A stretch of 64,000 bases of DNA from Magicicada septendecula (lineage: Eukaryota; Arthropoda; Insecta; Hemiptera; Cicadidae). This document shows positions 22,829-35,415 of this stretch, in pieces. Location: positions 198,504,134-198,568,133 of the forward strand of contig CM068373.1 in assembly GCA_034769895.1 (NCBI GenBank), written 5' to 3'. The position numbers and the translations under genes are program-made. The stretch's first letter is position 1. Each line of letters starts with the position of its first letter. Below the pieces are notes generated by a model. That model saw only the letters and a list, made by a program, of their open reading frames with translations, did not search any database and was not told the DNA's origin.

Positions 22829-23672
22829 TAGTATCCACAGTACTGTGGTTAAGGCTGAAGCAGTAAGTAGAAAGAAGTAGTTTCTATAGAAATATTTCAT
22901 TTCGAAAACGATTTTAAATATAAATCTTAGAACGTGGAAGTCATGTATGGTTCTCCATACCGATATTTTTAAAACGTTACTTCATTAGCTTTTCTACCGA
23001 TGTCATTTAATGATGGCAGAAAAATGAAATAAGACCAACATACGACTGATGTATGTGAGGACGAAATTGAACTACTGACTTCAAATAAATTAAAACTGAT
23101 AAATTGTCAGACTAACTCTTTCAAGTTTCATCGTGTTTGTTGTTTACAAACGATTAAAACGGTATTGAATATAATATATTATTATATCACAGAATACTCT
23201 TACTTTAATAAAATATTCAGTCAGTTTAACGGAGCAACAATTTACTTACACTCTGTAACATTATCTGTGATAACATTTGAAAGATCTTTTAGATGGTATT
23301 ATTGTGTTTTAGTTGTGGCCACTATTCTTTAAACGTTGTCCTTGGCGACAGTGTTTTATTTCATTAGCTACTAGTCTGCTGTAGTAGTTTAATTTGGCAT
23401 GTGCAACTGTAGAAAATCGCTTCTTCACTTATAGGTAAACTGCATGGGTCCATCTGGATGATTCTAAAAAAAGCGAAGCTAAAACAGATAACGTGCTAAT
23501 AAAATATTCTATCCCTTTTAATGTAATTGACAGGGTTTCTCGACACCAAGTTTGTTTTTTGACCTCAGAAATGGACGAGGTTTTGCCTGGTTGCTCATAA
23601 TTTTGGCTACAGACTCTAAACCATAACGTTCACCAGACATAACAGCAGCTGTGTTGTACATTTATACATATT
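22829..23672. other. Interval between hammerhead-like motif and GIY-YIG fragment
   Basis: No ORF is supported. It may belong to the same decayed Penelope-like element, rearranged, because the ribozyme-like motif points left while the endonuclease fragment points right. That is an inference from position only. Confidence 0.35.
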
Positions 23673-24002
23673 TTGCAGTCGTCGTGTAGGGTGTACTGCG
23701 CTCCTTGCTCATGTGGCCAAGTATACATTGCCACCACGAAGCGTAGTCTCTGCATTCAAATCGGTGAGCACAGTCGTTTCTGTCGTTTCGGCAAGCAGCA
23801 GAATTTCGCAATCCTTGCACATGCTCTTGCCAACGAAGACCATCGCGTTCTTCTCGATGAGTCCAAAATCTTGTCCTCGGTGAAGAGAAACTTCGCTCGC
23901 CTTCATATAGAATCCGTCCAGATCAAAAAGCATACCCCACTTGCAGTGAACCTGTTGTCTGTCAGGGTTGAGAGGATGCCCGTTTATGAGACGTCCCCTT
24001 AG
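23673..24002 (+). pseudogene. Penelope-like element GIY-YIG endonuclease fragment
   Basis: The frame encodes VYCAPCSCGQVYIATTKRSL, then IGEHSRFCRFGKQQN, HALANEDHRVLLDESKIL and IESVQIKKH. This is the layout of the C-terminal GIY-YIG domain of Penelope-like retroelements: C.CG..YIG.T.RS, R..EH, then a His-rich linker, KIL and an IKKH-type end. The usual YIG reads YIA here. The reverse transcriptase that should precede it is not visible, so this is a 5'-truncated or decayed copy. The stop at 24000-24002 is a plausible natural C-terminus. The fragment would have supplied the nicking activity for target-primed insertion. Confidence 0.7.
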
Positions 24003-27000
24003 GATGCATGTACCGAGCTTCGGATACGAGCTCCTCCCATGTGGTCCTGTCTAGAACGGAATATTTATTGTTGTGGCCGTTAAAACGGCATGCACATACT
24101 AGCTCATTCTAGTACAGTATTTGATAAGGCCGTTTCTAAGAATCTCTTGGACGTACACGGTACCTGTTAAGGCGGCTGTGAGGGGCTTGTCCTTCGCCCT
24201 TGTCGTTCGTACGTAAAATTTTCGTGCAAGTCGCCGCACGGTGCCATGTAAAAAGCCCACTCGTTGTCACCGAGTCCAATTCTCAACAAGGGAGAAGGGG
24301 ACCGACAGAGGATTTTAGCCGCTAGCGGAAGTCCCCAGTATAGAGCGCTTTGATATTTGTTTTATGCACAGCAGCAAAGTATACCCAGAACTGCGCAACT
24401 TAGGTGATGCTCGGTAACAAATACGGGTTGACGATCAACTTATCTAGTTTACGAGTCATAGCCTTGTTGGCAAATACGGGAAACAGAGTTTACAAGGTGT
24501 ATGTATTAATGTATAATTTTAAATACATATACCCATTGTTTGTGTAGTAATTGTAGCTACACAAATTTCCCAAATAGAGGTCCTAAATGTTAAACTTTGT
24601 TGAAACATTGATACAAAAGTATTAGATTGTGCCATCAATGACAGAACTTCAGCAAACGTTTTAAAGTTATCAAAAATGCATTTGTTTTTCAGTCGATTTA
24701 TGGCTCAACCTATAAAAGACGTAGGCCTACAGGGGTTATGGCCAATACGTACACCTACGTGGCCTCACGTTAAAAAAAACAAAAAAAAAAAAACAGAACG
24801 GAAACGAAGTCATAACTAAACTACGGGCTTAAAATGTAAAGTACCGTTTACCAAATGGTAAAAGCTTAAGAGCATGATAATGTCTTTCAGCCGCCAGCTA
24901 AACGCAACATTATTATGGTTACTGACTGACTGATTGGTTACATACCTATCTACAGCTATGCAGTGTTGTTTGCTTGTTAGGTCTTTAATCTGCGACGGAC
25001 GTTAGCACGTTAGCGGTCGCGGTTTTAGTTAACGATTCCCGGCTGGTAAATGATGACGTCATGCAGCGTGATGCGTTACAGAAATTTTCAAATGACCCCC
25101 AGCCATAAGACATTATCATGTCAAAAACTTATAATAATATAACATGAAACCAGTCGTTGTTTTCACTTTTATGCTTTGGCTTGTTGTTGGGCGCGTGTTT
25201 TACACAAACACACTACTTACTGACAAGGTTTACTAAGATAATCCGTGCACGATGTTGGTTCATATGTAAGAACATTGCGGTCGAGGCAAGCAGAGTTTAC
25301 GTTACTGAGAGTTATTTCTGTTGAAATCCGCTTTGTAAACACGTTGCCCCAGATGTTGTCAGCTGTTACAATAGGCCTATAATGTGGGTTTCTTCAAATA
25401 GCCCACTGTCTGGTAGTACAGCTGACCGTTATTGTCGCGATAGCTTCCTTCATTATGGTAAATACTGACACACACCATTTAGCTGTCACAGACTTGTGGC
25501 TCGTCACTTAGGCGGGTACAGGACGCGCCCACTTAAGCTTCTTAATGTTTTATTATTATCGAAGTTAACGAATTTTTGGATCAAGTGTTAATCTTTTAGA
25601 TCTATTATCTTTAGCGATTTTACTGAATTATTGTTCCTCAGAAGATCAAAATAAAACTGTATAAACAACCATACGCTGTTTTCATGAGTCATACATGGAA
25701 CTATTAAATAAACTGTAAACAATAATGGAAAGCGTATCTCACATTACTTTAAGTTTCAGATGCTGATGTACTTTTTTAAAAAAACTTTTATCATTTGTAT
25801 CCTGTTAATCTTATATCGTCGTGCACTGTCTCCTAAACAGTTTTCTGTATTTCCTTGCAGCATGACGTCTAGCCAAAAGCTTTTAACCGTATTTTGTCGC
25901 TTTGTAGATATAACTTAATAAAAATTCAGAGCTGTAACCACCACAAAATGATTTATGACAGTTTTTTATGTTCCCAGTTAAATAATAATTCATAGGTTAG
26001 CAGGCTCTTCCTTGTTATAATCATTACGTAAAATTTCATATTAAGTTACATTTAAATACACGACATTCATTTCTTCAATTTTCTTCATCGTACTGGTAAT
26101 ATTCATCATTATTTACCACATGTATCAGCACCGTCACTACGTGTTCCAGCTCCACATGGGTCTCATATCTTGGTCAACCCTTGTCATTCTTAATCGTCCC
26201 ATAATACGTCGTCTTGTATACTTCCTTCAGCAGGGACACAATATAAGACAAATATGATTGTTATAGTTTTCTCTGTGCCCTTTTTTTCGGCCAGCATTAT
26301 GGATTGTTTTAGTGTCTTAATGGCTATTTTTGTTTTTACGCCTGTAAACTGTGTAGGCAATCTTCCGTCTTCCCCGAACCATTCTTTTAGTAACTTATCT
26401 TGTACTTATTATTTTATTACGTCTTTTCTGATGCTGTGTCTAATTACTCCATGCGGTTTATTGTGGTATCAATTGGTACATAATTTTAAATGTTTCTATT
26501 ATAGCTAATTACTTTTCCTAGCGTTCTATGGAATTCTAAGCATTTTCATCCCGTATGTGATTTCAAAGTTGGACTTAATAATCCAACAAAGCTATTCGTT
26601 AAGGGTTTTGTTTTTTAGTTATGTATATCGTAGGTACTCTACAGTTCTGTTAGTTAATTCCACTAGTGGCGGATCTAGCCATTCTTGTTCTTTTAATTTC
26701 TTACGTTTTTCTCCCTTTATTTGTTAGAAGAGAGCCTACGTAGGCAAATCTTCCAATATTCAAATTAAAATTACGATAATTAAGTCAAGATGAATTTTCG
26801 TAACTATTATTTGTTATGTAGATATACATTTTTGAATATTTTTTTTTGTAAACTATAACCTTTTTTACCTGTATCCATAACTCAGCTACCTCGTCTTTGC
26901 TTGTGGGAAAGAGTACGTTGCTGTCAGCCTATCGTGACTAGAAATTGTTTTAAAACCTGCTGAGATCCCGCCATTTCATTTATCTGTGTCATTCTTAATT

Positions 27001-27103
27001 CTACATCCGTTATAAGTACTGAGTTTATGTGTACAGTTATCTAGAAGCAGAAAGCGAAAGAATACTCACAGTTGTAGAATGCATCAAAAACCGCCCTGTC
27101 GTT
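24003..27103. other. AT-rich intergenic DNA, no gene recognised
   Basis: No supported coding sequence. 24003-24450 is richer in GC and could be the 3' trailer of the Penelope-like relic. An A-rich tract lies at about 24773-24795. Short ORFs here (for example 26254-26508, a hydrophobic 84-residue frame) match the base composition and nothing else. Confidence 0.45.
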
Positions 27104-27456
27104 ATATATGAGTGGTTCAATATCAAACCCAACAAACTCCAAATTTTTGGGAAATTGAGTTATTGGTATCACTGTAATCTGCAAAATCAGCTGAATATAA
27201 TGAATATAAATATTAGATTCAAAACATACAAAATCCCTACAATTTTTTCATGTAAATACATGCTTTAGTTTCAAACCTAACAATCTCCGTGCTATTTTGA
27301 ATTTCAAGTACAGCAATCTCCACACTGGCCATCAGAGAGCATAATGGAGGCAACATGGCTGCCATTTGATGTGATGTATTGAAGTAAAGTGGTGTTGTTT
27401 ACTCATATTTTGTATGTTTTTAGCATATTTTCATATGTTAAAGTAATTGTGGATGT

Positions 27457-27563
27457 ATGTATCTATCAGCAAGTTCTTCTGTAAGCGTTGTATCACCTAG
27501 TAAAGCCAGGAAAAAGCTTCCACAGCCTTCAAAATGGAAACGAAATATAGCCAAGGTTTTGAA
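27457..27563 (+). pseudogene. First exon-like piece of the DNA transposon gene
   Basis: The ATG frame reads into VVSPSKARKKLPQPSKWKRN, then IAKVLK, and stops at a good splice donor (AA then GTATGT). The pattern basic-P-x-x-WKRN-x-x-K resembles, from memory, the N-termini of a large family of uncharacterised insect transposon proteins. The next exon-like piece starts at 27729. Between them the family would normally have a long central region, so an internal deletion is likely. Function is unknown; transposase is an inference from position inside the TIRs. Confidence 0.45.
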
Positions 27564-27728
27564 GTATGTATGACCTCAAAGTTGAGTTTTTCTATTTTTT
27601 GTAATAAAATAAGGTAGTCGATTTATCTTTGCTAAATTTTATAAAATTATATTATTAAATTGGCCTCTAGGGAAAATGTGCCTTGTTTTATTCTAAAATC
27701 AGGCACTGAATTGTTAATATTTTTTCAG

Positions 27729-28452
27729 GTACTCTGCCACAGCTCTGCCAGAATTTCCCACTTGTAATCACTCATCCCAATTATTATGTGCAGCAAATGG
27801 CTTCTCTCTGCTCCTGTAAATATTGAATCGGTAGAAGTTGTGTTACCAGTCAGAGGTCACTCTTTTATACCTTCTGACCGGATTTTTGGTCTTATAGAAA
27901 GAAGTATTAAGCGTAAAGAGGTGATCCCTAATCCTCAAGCATATGCTGATATTATAAGTACAAGTGCAACTGTACAACAAACACCTTCAGACTTTCAGTT
28001 TTTTGATTGGCGGACCGAGGTAGAAAATAAATTAAAACCTTCAAGTGCTTGGAACTTTAAATTTGCTGAAACAAAAATAATTATTTTGAAAAGGAAGAGG
28101 GGAAACAGAAAGCAAATTGTTGTGCGTGGGAACAGTTTTACAAAAGTAATTGTAATGTCTATCGTCCTGTTACTAAAAAAATTTTTGATATTTCAGATAT
28201 TAAACCAAATGTTATTTTTTCTGGTAACATAAATAATATCAATCGTGCAAAACTTGCTGATGTTTCAAAATTGCTTCTGACTCATTATGGTGAGGACTGG
28301 AAAAATAATGAAGAGGTGCAGTATTATGTGATGAAGAGCTGCAGTATTATGCAAAAGTTCTTTCTTATCAGGATGTTCCTACAGTTCATGAGGAAGAAGA
28401 TGTACTTTGTGAATATATTCCGGAAACTGACGAAATCACTCTGCGTGTTTAG
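27729..28452 (+). pseudogene. Last exon-like piece of the DNA transposon gene
   Basis: Preceded by a T-rich tract and CAG (27721-27728), a likely splice acceptor. The longest frame (27786-28232) includes VVLPVRGHSFIPSDRIFGLI, then RSIKRKEVIPNPQAYADIIS and FQFFDWRTEVENKLKPSSAW. After a frame change near 28150 it resumes as YRPVTKKIFDISDIKPNVIF, and after a short local duplication near 28315-28345 (GAAGAGGTGCAGTATTATG and a near copy) it ends as SYQDVPTVHEEEDVLCEYIP with a stop at 28450. The GHSF-x-P-x-DR-x-FG-x-x-E pattern is, from memory, common in uncharacterised insect transposon proteins. Decayed, probably transposase-related. Confidence 0.6.
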
Positions 28453-29334
28453 TATTTTTTTTGCATCAAGTTTTAAAAACGTACAAACTTAAATATTAAG
28501 TTATGTGATAAAATATTCACTTGAAGATGTTACTAATTGATGAACTCACTGTGCATTCTTGATAAGTTGCCTTGTGAAATGTTTGAAAAAATAATATGAA
28601 GTTACCAACTGTTATGAATAATCAGTTAGGCATACAGATTTGTAGCTATACTATTTTTAAAACCATAATATTATGTTTATTGTAGTTTTGCCGTTTTGAA
28701 TTTAAGAATATTTTTGTGATTGTAATATAAAACCAACATGATATGCTTAACTGCTATGTATTCGATCCTTGAGAGTTTAGTTTAAAGTCTTTATATACTG
28801 ATGTTTTAGCATTCCTTGTTTTTATTTATGTGAATAATAAATTTTCTGTATAAATTTTAAATGTATTTGTTTATTTCCATTTCATGTGAAATTTAGCTTT
28901 AAATGTGCCATCTTTCCTAGAGGCTGATTATTTTTGTTTTATTCATTACTACTATTATTTTTGTTATTTATTGGCATAATAATCCCATGGTCAGCATTTT
29001 TCTAAGATTTGTTGTATCAGGATCAAATCTAACAATGTCCTCATGTTTCAGTTTCATACCCAGCAATCTCCTCAATATTGAGTTTCAAAGCAGACAATCT
29101 CCTTACTTTAGTTTCAAAGACAGCAATCTCCAAATTTTAAATGTAAATAACTTTATTTAATTTGTATATATGGACTTGTGACTTTAAAGATGTGTTTCTG
29201 ATGCATGAAGGTAATTTTTGGAAGAATTACTTTTGTTGCTACTCTGTGGGGAAATAGTGTTACAGTTTTTCCATTCTGGTGTAAAATTCTGAAAAGTGGA
29301 GGTTGCTGAGTTTGATATTGAACCACTCATATAT

Positions 29335-31411
29335 TTCCTTGCAGCAAACGTTCTATACGGAAACTCAGTAAGTTTTAAAATCTAATGTACCTAGTGTACT
29401 AGATTCAATCTAAAACTATCAGTTTTTTATAATTTTTACATTATTATAATTTTTAGCTAGCTGAATGACCAACTTTACTATCCCTTTCCATCATCGTTTG
29501 TTATTTATTTTGTTATTATTATTCATCGTCCCCTTGTCTATGATGTATCTCAGCTATGTTACATAAAATACAATGTACGTGTTAAAATATGTTGTATAGT
29601 TAACATTTTGTGAACAAAATAACAGAACTACAGCAAACTACATATGCATGTGGTTAAACATTTAACGGCAGATGGAAGTAATAATGCAAGTCAGTTACCC
29701 ACACTTCTTGCTGTAGCCACCGTTAGAGGGAAATAGCAAACATCTGTATTTATCGCATTATAATTTAGTGTTATGCAGCTACCTTTTATATGCATTAACA
29801 AACTTAGACTTCCTGTGGATCCTGAGGATTGTTAACTTTGTATTTCAGTGATGCCTTTTACAGAACGTCTAGAAGAAGATAGCGGCAGATATGTCTAATT
29901 TTATAAATCATAAAATAAAAATCAATCAAATGTATTTAAACTGAAATAAATAACAAGTAACCAAATATATTACAATATTATGGACAAGAATATAGAAATT
30001 ATTATTACTTCCACAAATATACGGAATGCAGTTTGTTTTAAACTAATTAATTGATTTATGGTGTAAATGTAAGACTTCTTGCTGTTGATTTACTTTACAC
30101 GTTAGCTTGTTGATCAACAGAAAAAGTTTATTAAAATTAATTGTCTTGAATAGAGTAAGTCTTTATCTGAAGTCTGCTAACCTGATGATGTAATCGACAC
30201 CTACAAAAGCTGTGAGTATGCCTATAAAAATGCAAACGTTAGAGTCTTTCAGGGTTACTTTTGCGGATGTTACAGGGTTCCAAAAACTTACGGAATTAAC
30301 TCGTTACCATCGTGGTGTATTGGTCATAAACAGAATCCAGTATTTTCTAAGCGTCTTTCCAAACCTATGCTGACGATTTTTATACTAGAAAGCACTTGGT
30401 TTTCAATTGCGGTCAAAACTACACTGGTTTCCAATATTAACGTAACCAGGGATTGTCTTTCCGAAGTCGGCAGCGTTCAATGCGGTAAATTCGTGGCACT
30501 GTCTTCAAAACTGATCTTTTGTAGAGAGAGTTACTTGTGTCAGGGTTGAACGCACGACATGAACTAAACTCATACGAGGCTTTGCTTACTCATGACTGAA
30601 ATTGTAAACCTGTGATTGGTCAATTGCTTGTCTCTTCTATACATATATCTAATTTATGTGTAGGAATTACAAATAAATCATATAAATTTTCTTGTCTAGC
30701 AATGTTCTGAGTCTGCAGAGAAATATTCTAAATTTTAATGTTCTTTTTATGACTTTTTTACGTATGATTTATACATAAAATTATTACAACAACCTGTTCA
30801 CACTCTGGTAATATTGCATTTAATTATGGGAAGTTGCTCCTTTACCGTACACATTACGGCTCCACAAAATTGTTTTCTAAATTATATTCTTTATATGACT
30901 ATTAGTAATTCTAATTTTTAACCTGTATGCATTCTAAAATACTCTAAAGCGGACAGTGGTGTTTGGTTAATCATCTTAACCAAATTACAAAATCTGGAAA
31001 ATGATTACACGGGCACTGGCCGGCCCGGGACCTCTACATTCAAAAAAGTACACAGAGGCTATGAGTTGAATTTGAGTTCGAATGAGTCTGATTTGATATT
31101 ACCCTAGGACAGTTGTAAGAACACGTGAACAGTTACGACGGTCTAACTGATCATCGTATAGTACAGTGGAAAACAAAATACAAGACACCAATTAAGTCAC
31201 TAATCATCAGCTTTGTCACTAATCACAATTAAGCAGTTTGTAATCAACAAGATAGTCTCTTACAACAAATCAAATAAAAATTGTTCGCACACAATAAAAA
31301 TGTGTACTAATAGAGTACCGCTCAATTATAAAACACATAATACTTCGCCACAATACTTCAAACCGTACTGTGTAAATCGCCACTTAAACGCACTGTGTAA
31401 TCGCCCGACAA
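29335..31411. other. AT-rich intergenic DNA, no gene recognised
   Basis: I see no supported ORF, RNA gene or repeat array. The right part (31150-31411) would be the transcribed leader if the promoter at 31439-31541 fires leftward, but no long open frame follows on that strand. Confidence 0.4.
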
Positions 31412-31438
31412 TAACTGACTTGAGCGTAGCTGAATGAC

Positions 31439-31541
31439 TGTATATATACCCTGCTGATTTCCAGAATAATCTGTTACTTTGGATGACTTGTTAAACGAAC
31501 AGGCGCTCTCGAGAATCCACTAGAAACAGTGTCCTAGAACA
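31439..31541 (-). promoter_or_regulatory. Heat-shock-type promoter without an obvious gene
   Basis: On the minus strand a TATA box GGGTATATATAC (31450-31439) is preceded by a perfect heat-shock dyad TTCTGGAA (31466-31459). Further upstream, GAA/TTC half-sites lie at 31513, 31523 and 31537 on the plus strand (GAGAATCCACTAGAAACAGT, then GTCCTAGAAC), the first two exactly 10 bases apart. This spacing resembles insect hsp70-type promoters. Transcription would start near 31412 and run left. No heat-shock protein frame follows in the window. It may be a chance match, a remnant, or the promoter of a noncoding transcript. Confidence 0.4.
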
Positions 31542-34500
31542 CACTGCGCTGACCGGTACGTACTGGTACAGACTCTATAGTTGACGCGTAATTGCTTTTC
31601 ACCGCAAAGTAGCAGCATTATGTACGCACAGACACATTACAGCTGGAATATTCGAGATACTTGTAGTACGTTCCGTATTACGTAACATTTTTTTGGCATT
31701 ACGTAACACTATAAAGTAAAAGTCACTACATTATTTAAATATTCTATGAACACAGTATTGACATCTGTTACTAATATACACACGCGCGCACGCGCGTAAG
31801 TATTATTGTTAATAAATATTTTAAATTTATATGATGTTCCTAAGAGTGACTTTAGATCAACTCTGAAGGTTTTATATGTTGCCCGAGCTTGTTTCATGTT
31901 TCTTGCAGCAAAATCTAGAAACGTTGAAGGGAATCACCGCTTCCACTAAATTTTAACATTAAATGTACCCTTTTATAAGTTAGTGGTAACTCTGGTGTGG
32001 AGCTTGCTTTCATCCTACATGGAACACGCCACACGCCAGGAGAGCAAAGCTTACTTTATTTACAGTGGTTTCTGTTAAAAACAAGTCTTGAAAACGTCTT
32101 GTCTCAAGCGACTTAGAAAATATCTGCTTAAAAAGTTACGGAGCAGGCTGTAGCAGAAATGTTTCTTATCACTTCACTGAGGTATGTGAAGTGTAAAGGA
32201 GGCTAAACATTCATTATCTTCAAGAAGTGAGTACTATTTTTATTGCCCTTTAAACGCCGACCTGCTATCTTGGCATGAGTAAAGTCGAGAGAAACGAAAC
32301 AATAAGAAACTTATGAGTTGCAGAAAAGTTGAAGTCAAGATAAAACTGAGAATCACGCTTTACCTCTATTATTGCGTTCGGTCCGTCAGGAAAGTTTTAA
32401 TGATCTCCTACTGTACCTTCGGCGCTTGTTACTTGTGTTATTACTGAATGAATGTTTCTAGAAGAAAGTTTTTAAAGATATTTGTAGATTAACGGTAACG
32501 TGTACAGTTTGTACCTTACAGGCTTTTCCTTTAATGCATCATAAGACATATTTGAAAGTTTGTTAATCATCTCAGATTTTATTTATAAATTTCAAACCAT
32601 AAATCTGTATTTAATCTTAAATATTGCTTTGAACAGGATTTCTTTAAACTTAAATTATTTCAAAGCGTATTTAATAAAAATATATATCGTTTAATGGATA
32701 GTTCTACAAACATTTGAATTATTTTGTTATTCTATTTAGATATTAAACGCTATTGTGTGTAATGAGGTTCCTATCTGCACTATCGCATTTACCACCTCAA
32801 ACATCAATCTCGCAGTCAGCTCAAACATTAATATTTGTACATGCCTAATGCTTACATCCACCGGTACCCACCGACATTTACACTATAAAATCTAAATCAT
32901 TATTACACTTACCTCGGTTTTTACTTTCACGAAACAGACAATTTTCTGTATCTCGTAGTGGATATTGGTTTTTAATTTTGTAATCTACACTCGCTACTAT
33001 TATCATAACATTTAATTTATTGATACTTTTAATTTATTTTCCGTTTTTACTCGTTTCTGTTACTTATTTCCTCTTTTAATTTTAGCTGCATATTGCATCA
33101 CCTTCTGTTTTCATAGTTAGTTTTTTTTGCTCGAAAGTTTTGTCACATATGATATGAGTCGTCTAATTTTAAAACCAGATATATCCACTTTTTTATATTC
33201 ACATTTTTTTGCATCTTCCTATAATTTATTGCCTTCTACATGTTCCTATCTACTTCACAAGTTTACGAAACAGCTACATCCTTACTAAAATTGGAGTTGA
33301 AATTGCTCGTTTGTTGCAAAACCAGCTCTCCAGCAATAAAGGGTTTTAGCTCTACTGAAAATTTTCATTTTTTTTGGATATGTCTGGCTGTGAAACTAAA
33401 CAACTCATATATCTTGTTTTCTCATTGCAGGAGTTTAGAGCTGTCAAGGTTTATTGCTCAGATTATCGCAACTCATTACAGCATATATTTTATTTTGCAT
33501 TGCCTATCATGTTTGCCATTAATATATTACATATTTTAGCCTTGCTTTATGATCTTTTAAAAAATGAATATCTTCATTTTTATTAAGCACCTACAAGGGA
33601 TCAAGGGATTACCTAAATAGAAATCTGTGGTAACCCCCAAAGTAAAAATTGTTTCTACAAAAATAACAAAAGTCACATTCAATGTTATCTTACATAATTC
33701 CAATAATTCTAGCATAATTAATCGTTAAGTTTGTACTTCTCTGTTTTAGCTGAATAATTTTGGAAGCAGAAACAGCTGGCAAGCATGGTCCATCTCGATC
33801 TCGTTTTAGATGTGAATCCCCCAGCACTGTCGGAAGGACAGTAGGCCGCATAAGCTGAGGGACAGTGACAATTTTCCTACGTTTTTAACCCTTTAATGTG
33901 GGGTTCAACGTCCATCTCCAAGTTGAAAAAAACACTTTGTTTTCTCAAGAAATGAATATTATTTATTGAAAACGGCACATACTTTACTTTGTAACAATGA
34001 AGTAATGTGAATTTAGTTCGGCTACATGTTTATAAGACAAAACATATCTTATGTAGTCTCTAAAAGGGCTTGTAACATCCAAAAGTGTTCGATTGTCGCA
34101 TAAAATTCTTTGCCTTAGTAAAAATGATATGTATTTTGTGTTCTTTCTTTATAACCGTATATGCACTCATTTTCGATATTTCGATTATGCGATAGTCGGT
34201 AACGATATGTAGTGAATATGTAATAAATTTAAGTAAAATATAGAAAGCCTTTTAATTTATGGTTTACGTTATAGAATTGTTTGTTTTCAGTTTTAATTGT
34301 TTTTATTGTCTTACATTTTAATGCGAAGCGTTTTTACCAGTAGGCTATAAGAGATTAAATCTGCCCTATGGCAGCGAGACGTTGATTTTGTTAGGTTAAT
34401 AGGTAAACTGAAAGGACTCGGAAAAACCAATACAACTTTAAATTAATACTTTGATGACTTACGTTTATTGTACAAATCACCAAAAGAAATTCAACACCAA

Positions 34501-35415
34501 TTAAGGAGGGATGGCTCAAGGGTGACCGTTGTAGGTTACTATAGGTATGTCTCCCTTTTTTTGACGCAATTAGATTTTGCTTTAAACAGGAAAATTTACA
34601 TATTTTTTTTGTCGCCGAAATCTATTTGTGCTTTTCCCTGGTCCCGAATACACTTACGATGTTTTCAGAATGTTATGTATACCGTATACGTTATGCTAGG
34701 TACAACATAGTTTACAAATGTAGAAGTTCATAACATACAAATTCTATAATCTACTAGTTAATACACATGTTGTCAAACAAATGATATTTGTTTTGCTTTA
34801 GAATATCATAGTTGTATTTATACTAGTATTTCACACATTAATAAAATAAAATAAACTAAACATAGCGGTTACAAGAGTTTTTAATCTACAAATCCCATAA
34901 TTTTCCAAGTAAATCTAATTACTTTTTTAAAGCTTTTGTTTTAACTACGTCTTTAATGATACTATAGCATGTTTAAATCAATCTTCAATAAAAAAGATCT
35001 ATAACTGATACTATTTGTTCTACATTTACTATCACTGATAATAAAAGCATGGGCGCCTTGATTTAGACAATGTGATCTTAAACATGAATTCAAAAATATA
35101 ATTAATCACTATGAAAATGGATTGTGTATCTCAAAAATATTATAAAATCTATTTATTATTGTCTATATTCAGAGCATTTTGTATTTTTTTTATTTAAAAA
35201 TATAATCCTTGACAATTTTAATTTCAATAATAGTAATAAACTCTTAATAATAGTTTGTAATGTGAAGTATAATGTTAAAACTTGATTCTATGGAAAGGAA
35301 TCTTCAAATATCTGCTACTTTTTCCAATTTTAGTTATACTATGATTCTCTTTATAGAATGTAAATTTTGGAATTGCGTACGATTGTACTTGTAAGACAAA
35401 TGTACACATATATGC
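31542..35415. other. AT-rich intergenic DNA left of Gypsy B
   Basis: No gene recognised. A short alternating CA/CG tract lies at about 31777-31797. An open stretch at about 34450-34545 (LYKSPKEIQHQLRRDGSRVT) ends at a possible splice donor, but nothing else supports it. At 34969-35000 and 35030-35059 lie two short modules (TTTAAATCAATCTTCAATAA and TATCACTGATAATAAAAG, then GGGCGCC) that recur inverted right of Gypsy B. Confidence 0.4.

Larger units (their letters stand above)
27104..29334 (+). mobile_element. TIR DNA transposon, unclassified superfamily, internally decayed
   Basis: The left end GAGTGGTTCAATATCAAAC (27110) is the exact inverse of the right end (29310-29328). The match continues imperfectly to about 33 bases. 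ATATAT flanks both ends (27104-27109 and 29329-29334). It may be a 6 bp target duplication, or part of the inverted repeat, since it is its own reverse complement. Inside the ends, subterminal iterons of the type AGTTTCAAACCTAACAATCTCC recur at about 27270, 27301, 29048, 29079 and 29110. The interior holds two exon-like pieces of one gene. Confidence 0.8.

Noticed and set aside
26254-26508. An 84-residue hydrophobic frame.
   Set aside because: T-rich composition gives Phe/Leu/Ile runs; no start context, splice signal or homology was seen.
30175-30240. CTGATGATG at about 30183 as a further hammerhead core.
   Set aside because: No GAAA box or pairing stems follow at a workable distance.
33240-33586. 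Two overlapping frames of 99 and 70 residues.
   Set aside because: They overlap in different frames in AT-rich DNA without any motif; neither can be supported.
34450-34710. Open stretch LYKSPKEIQHQLRRDGSRVT ending at a GTATGT donor-like site.
   Set aside because: It looks exon-like, but there is no acceptor, no second exon and no family I recognise.
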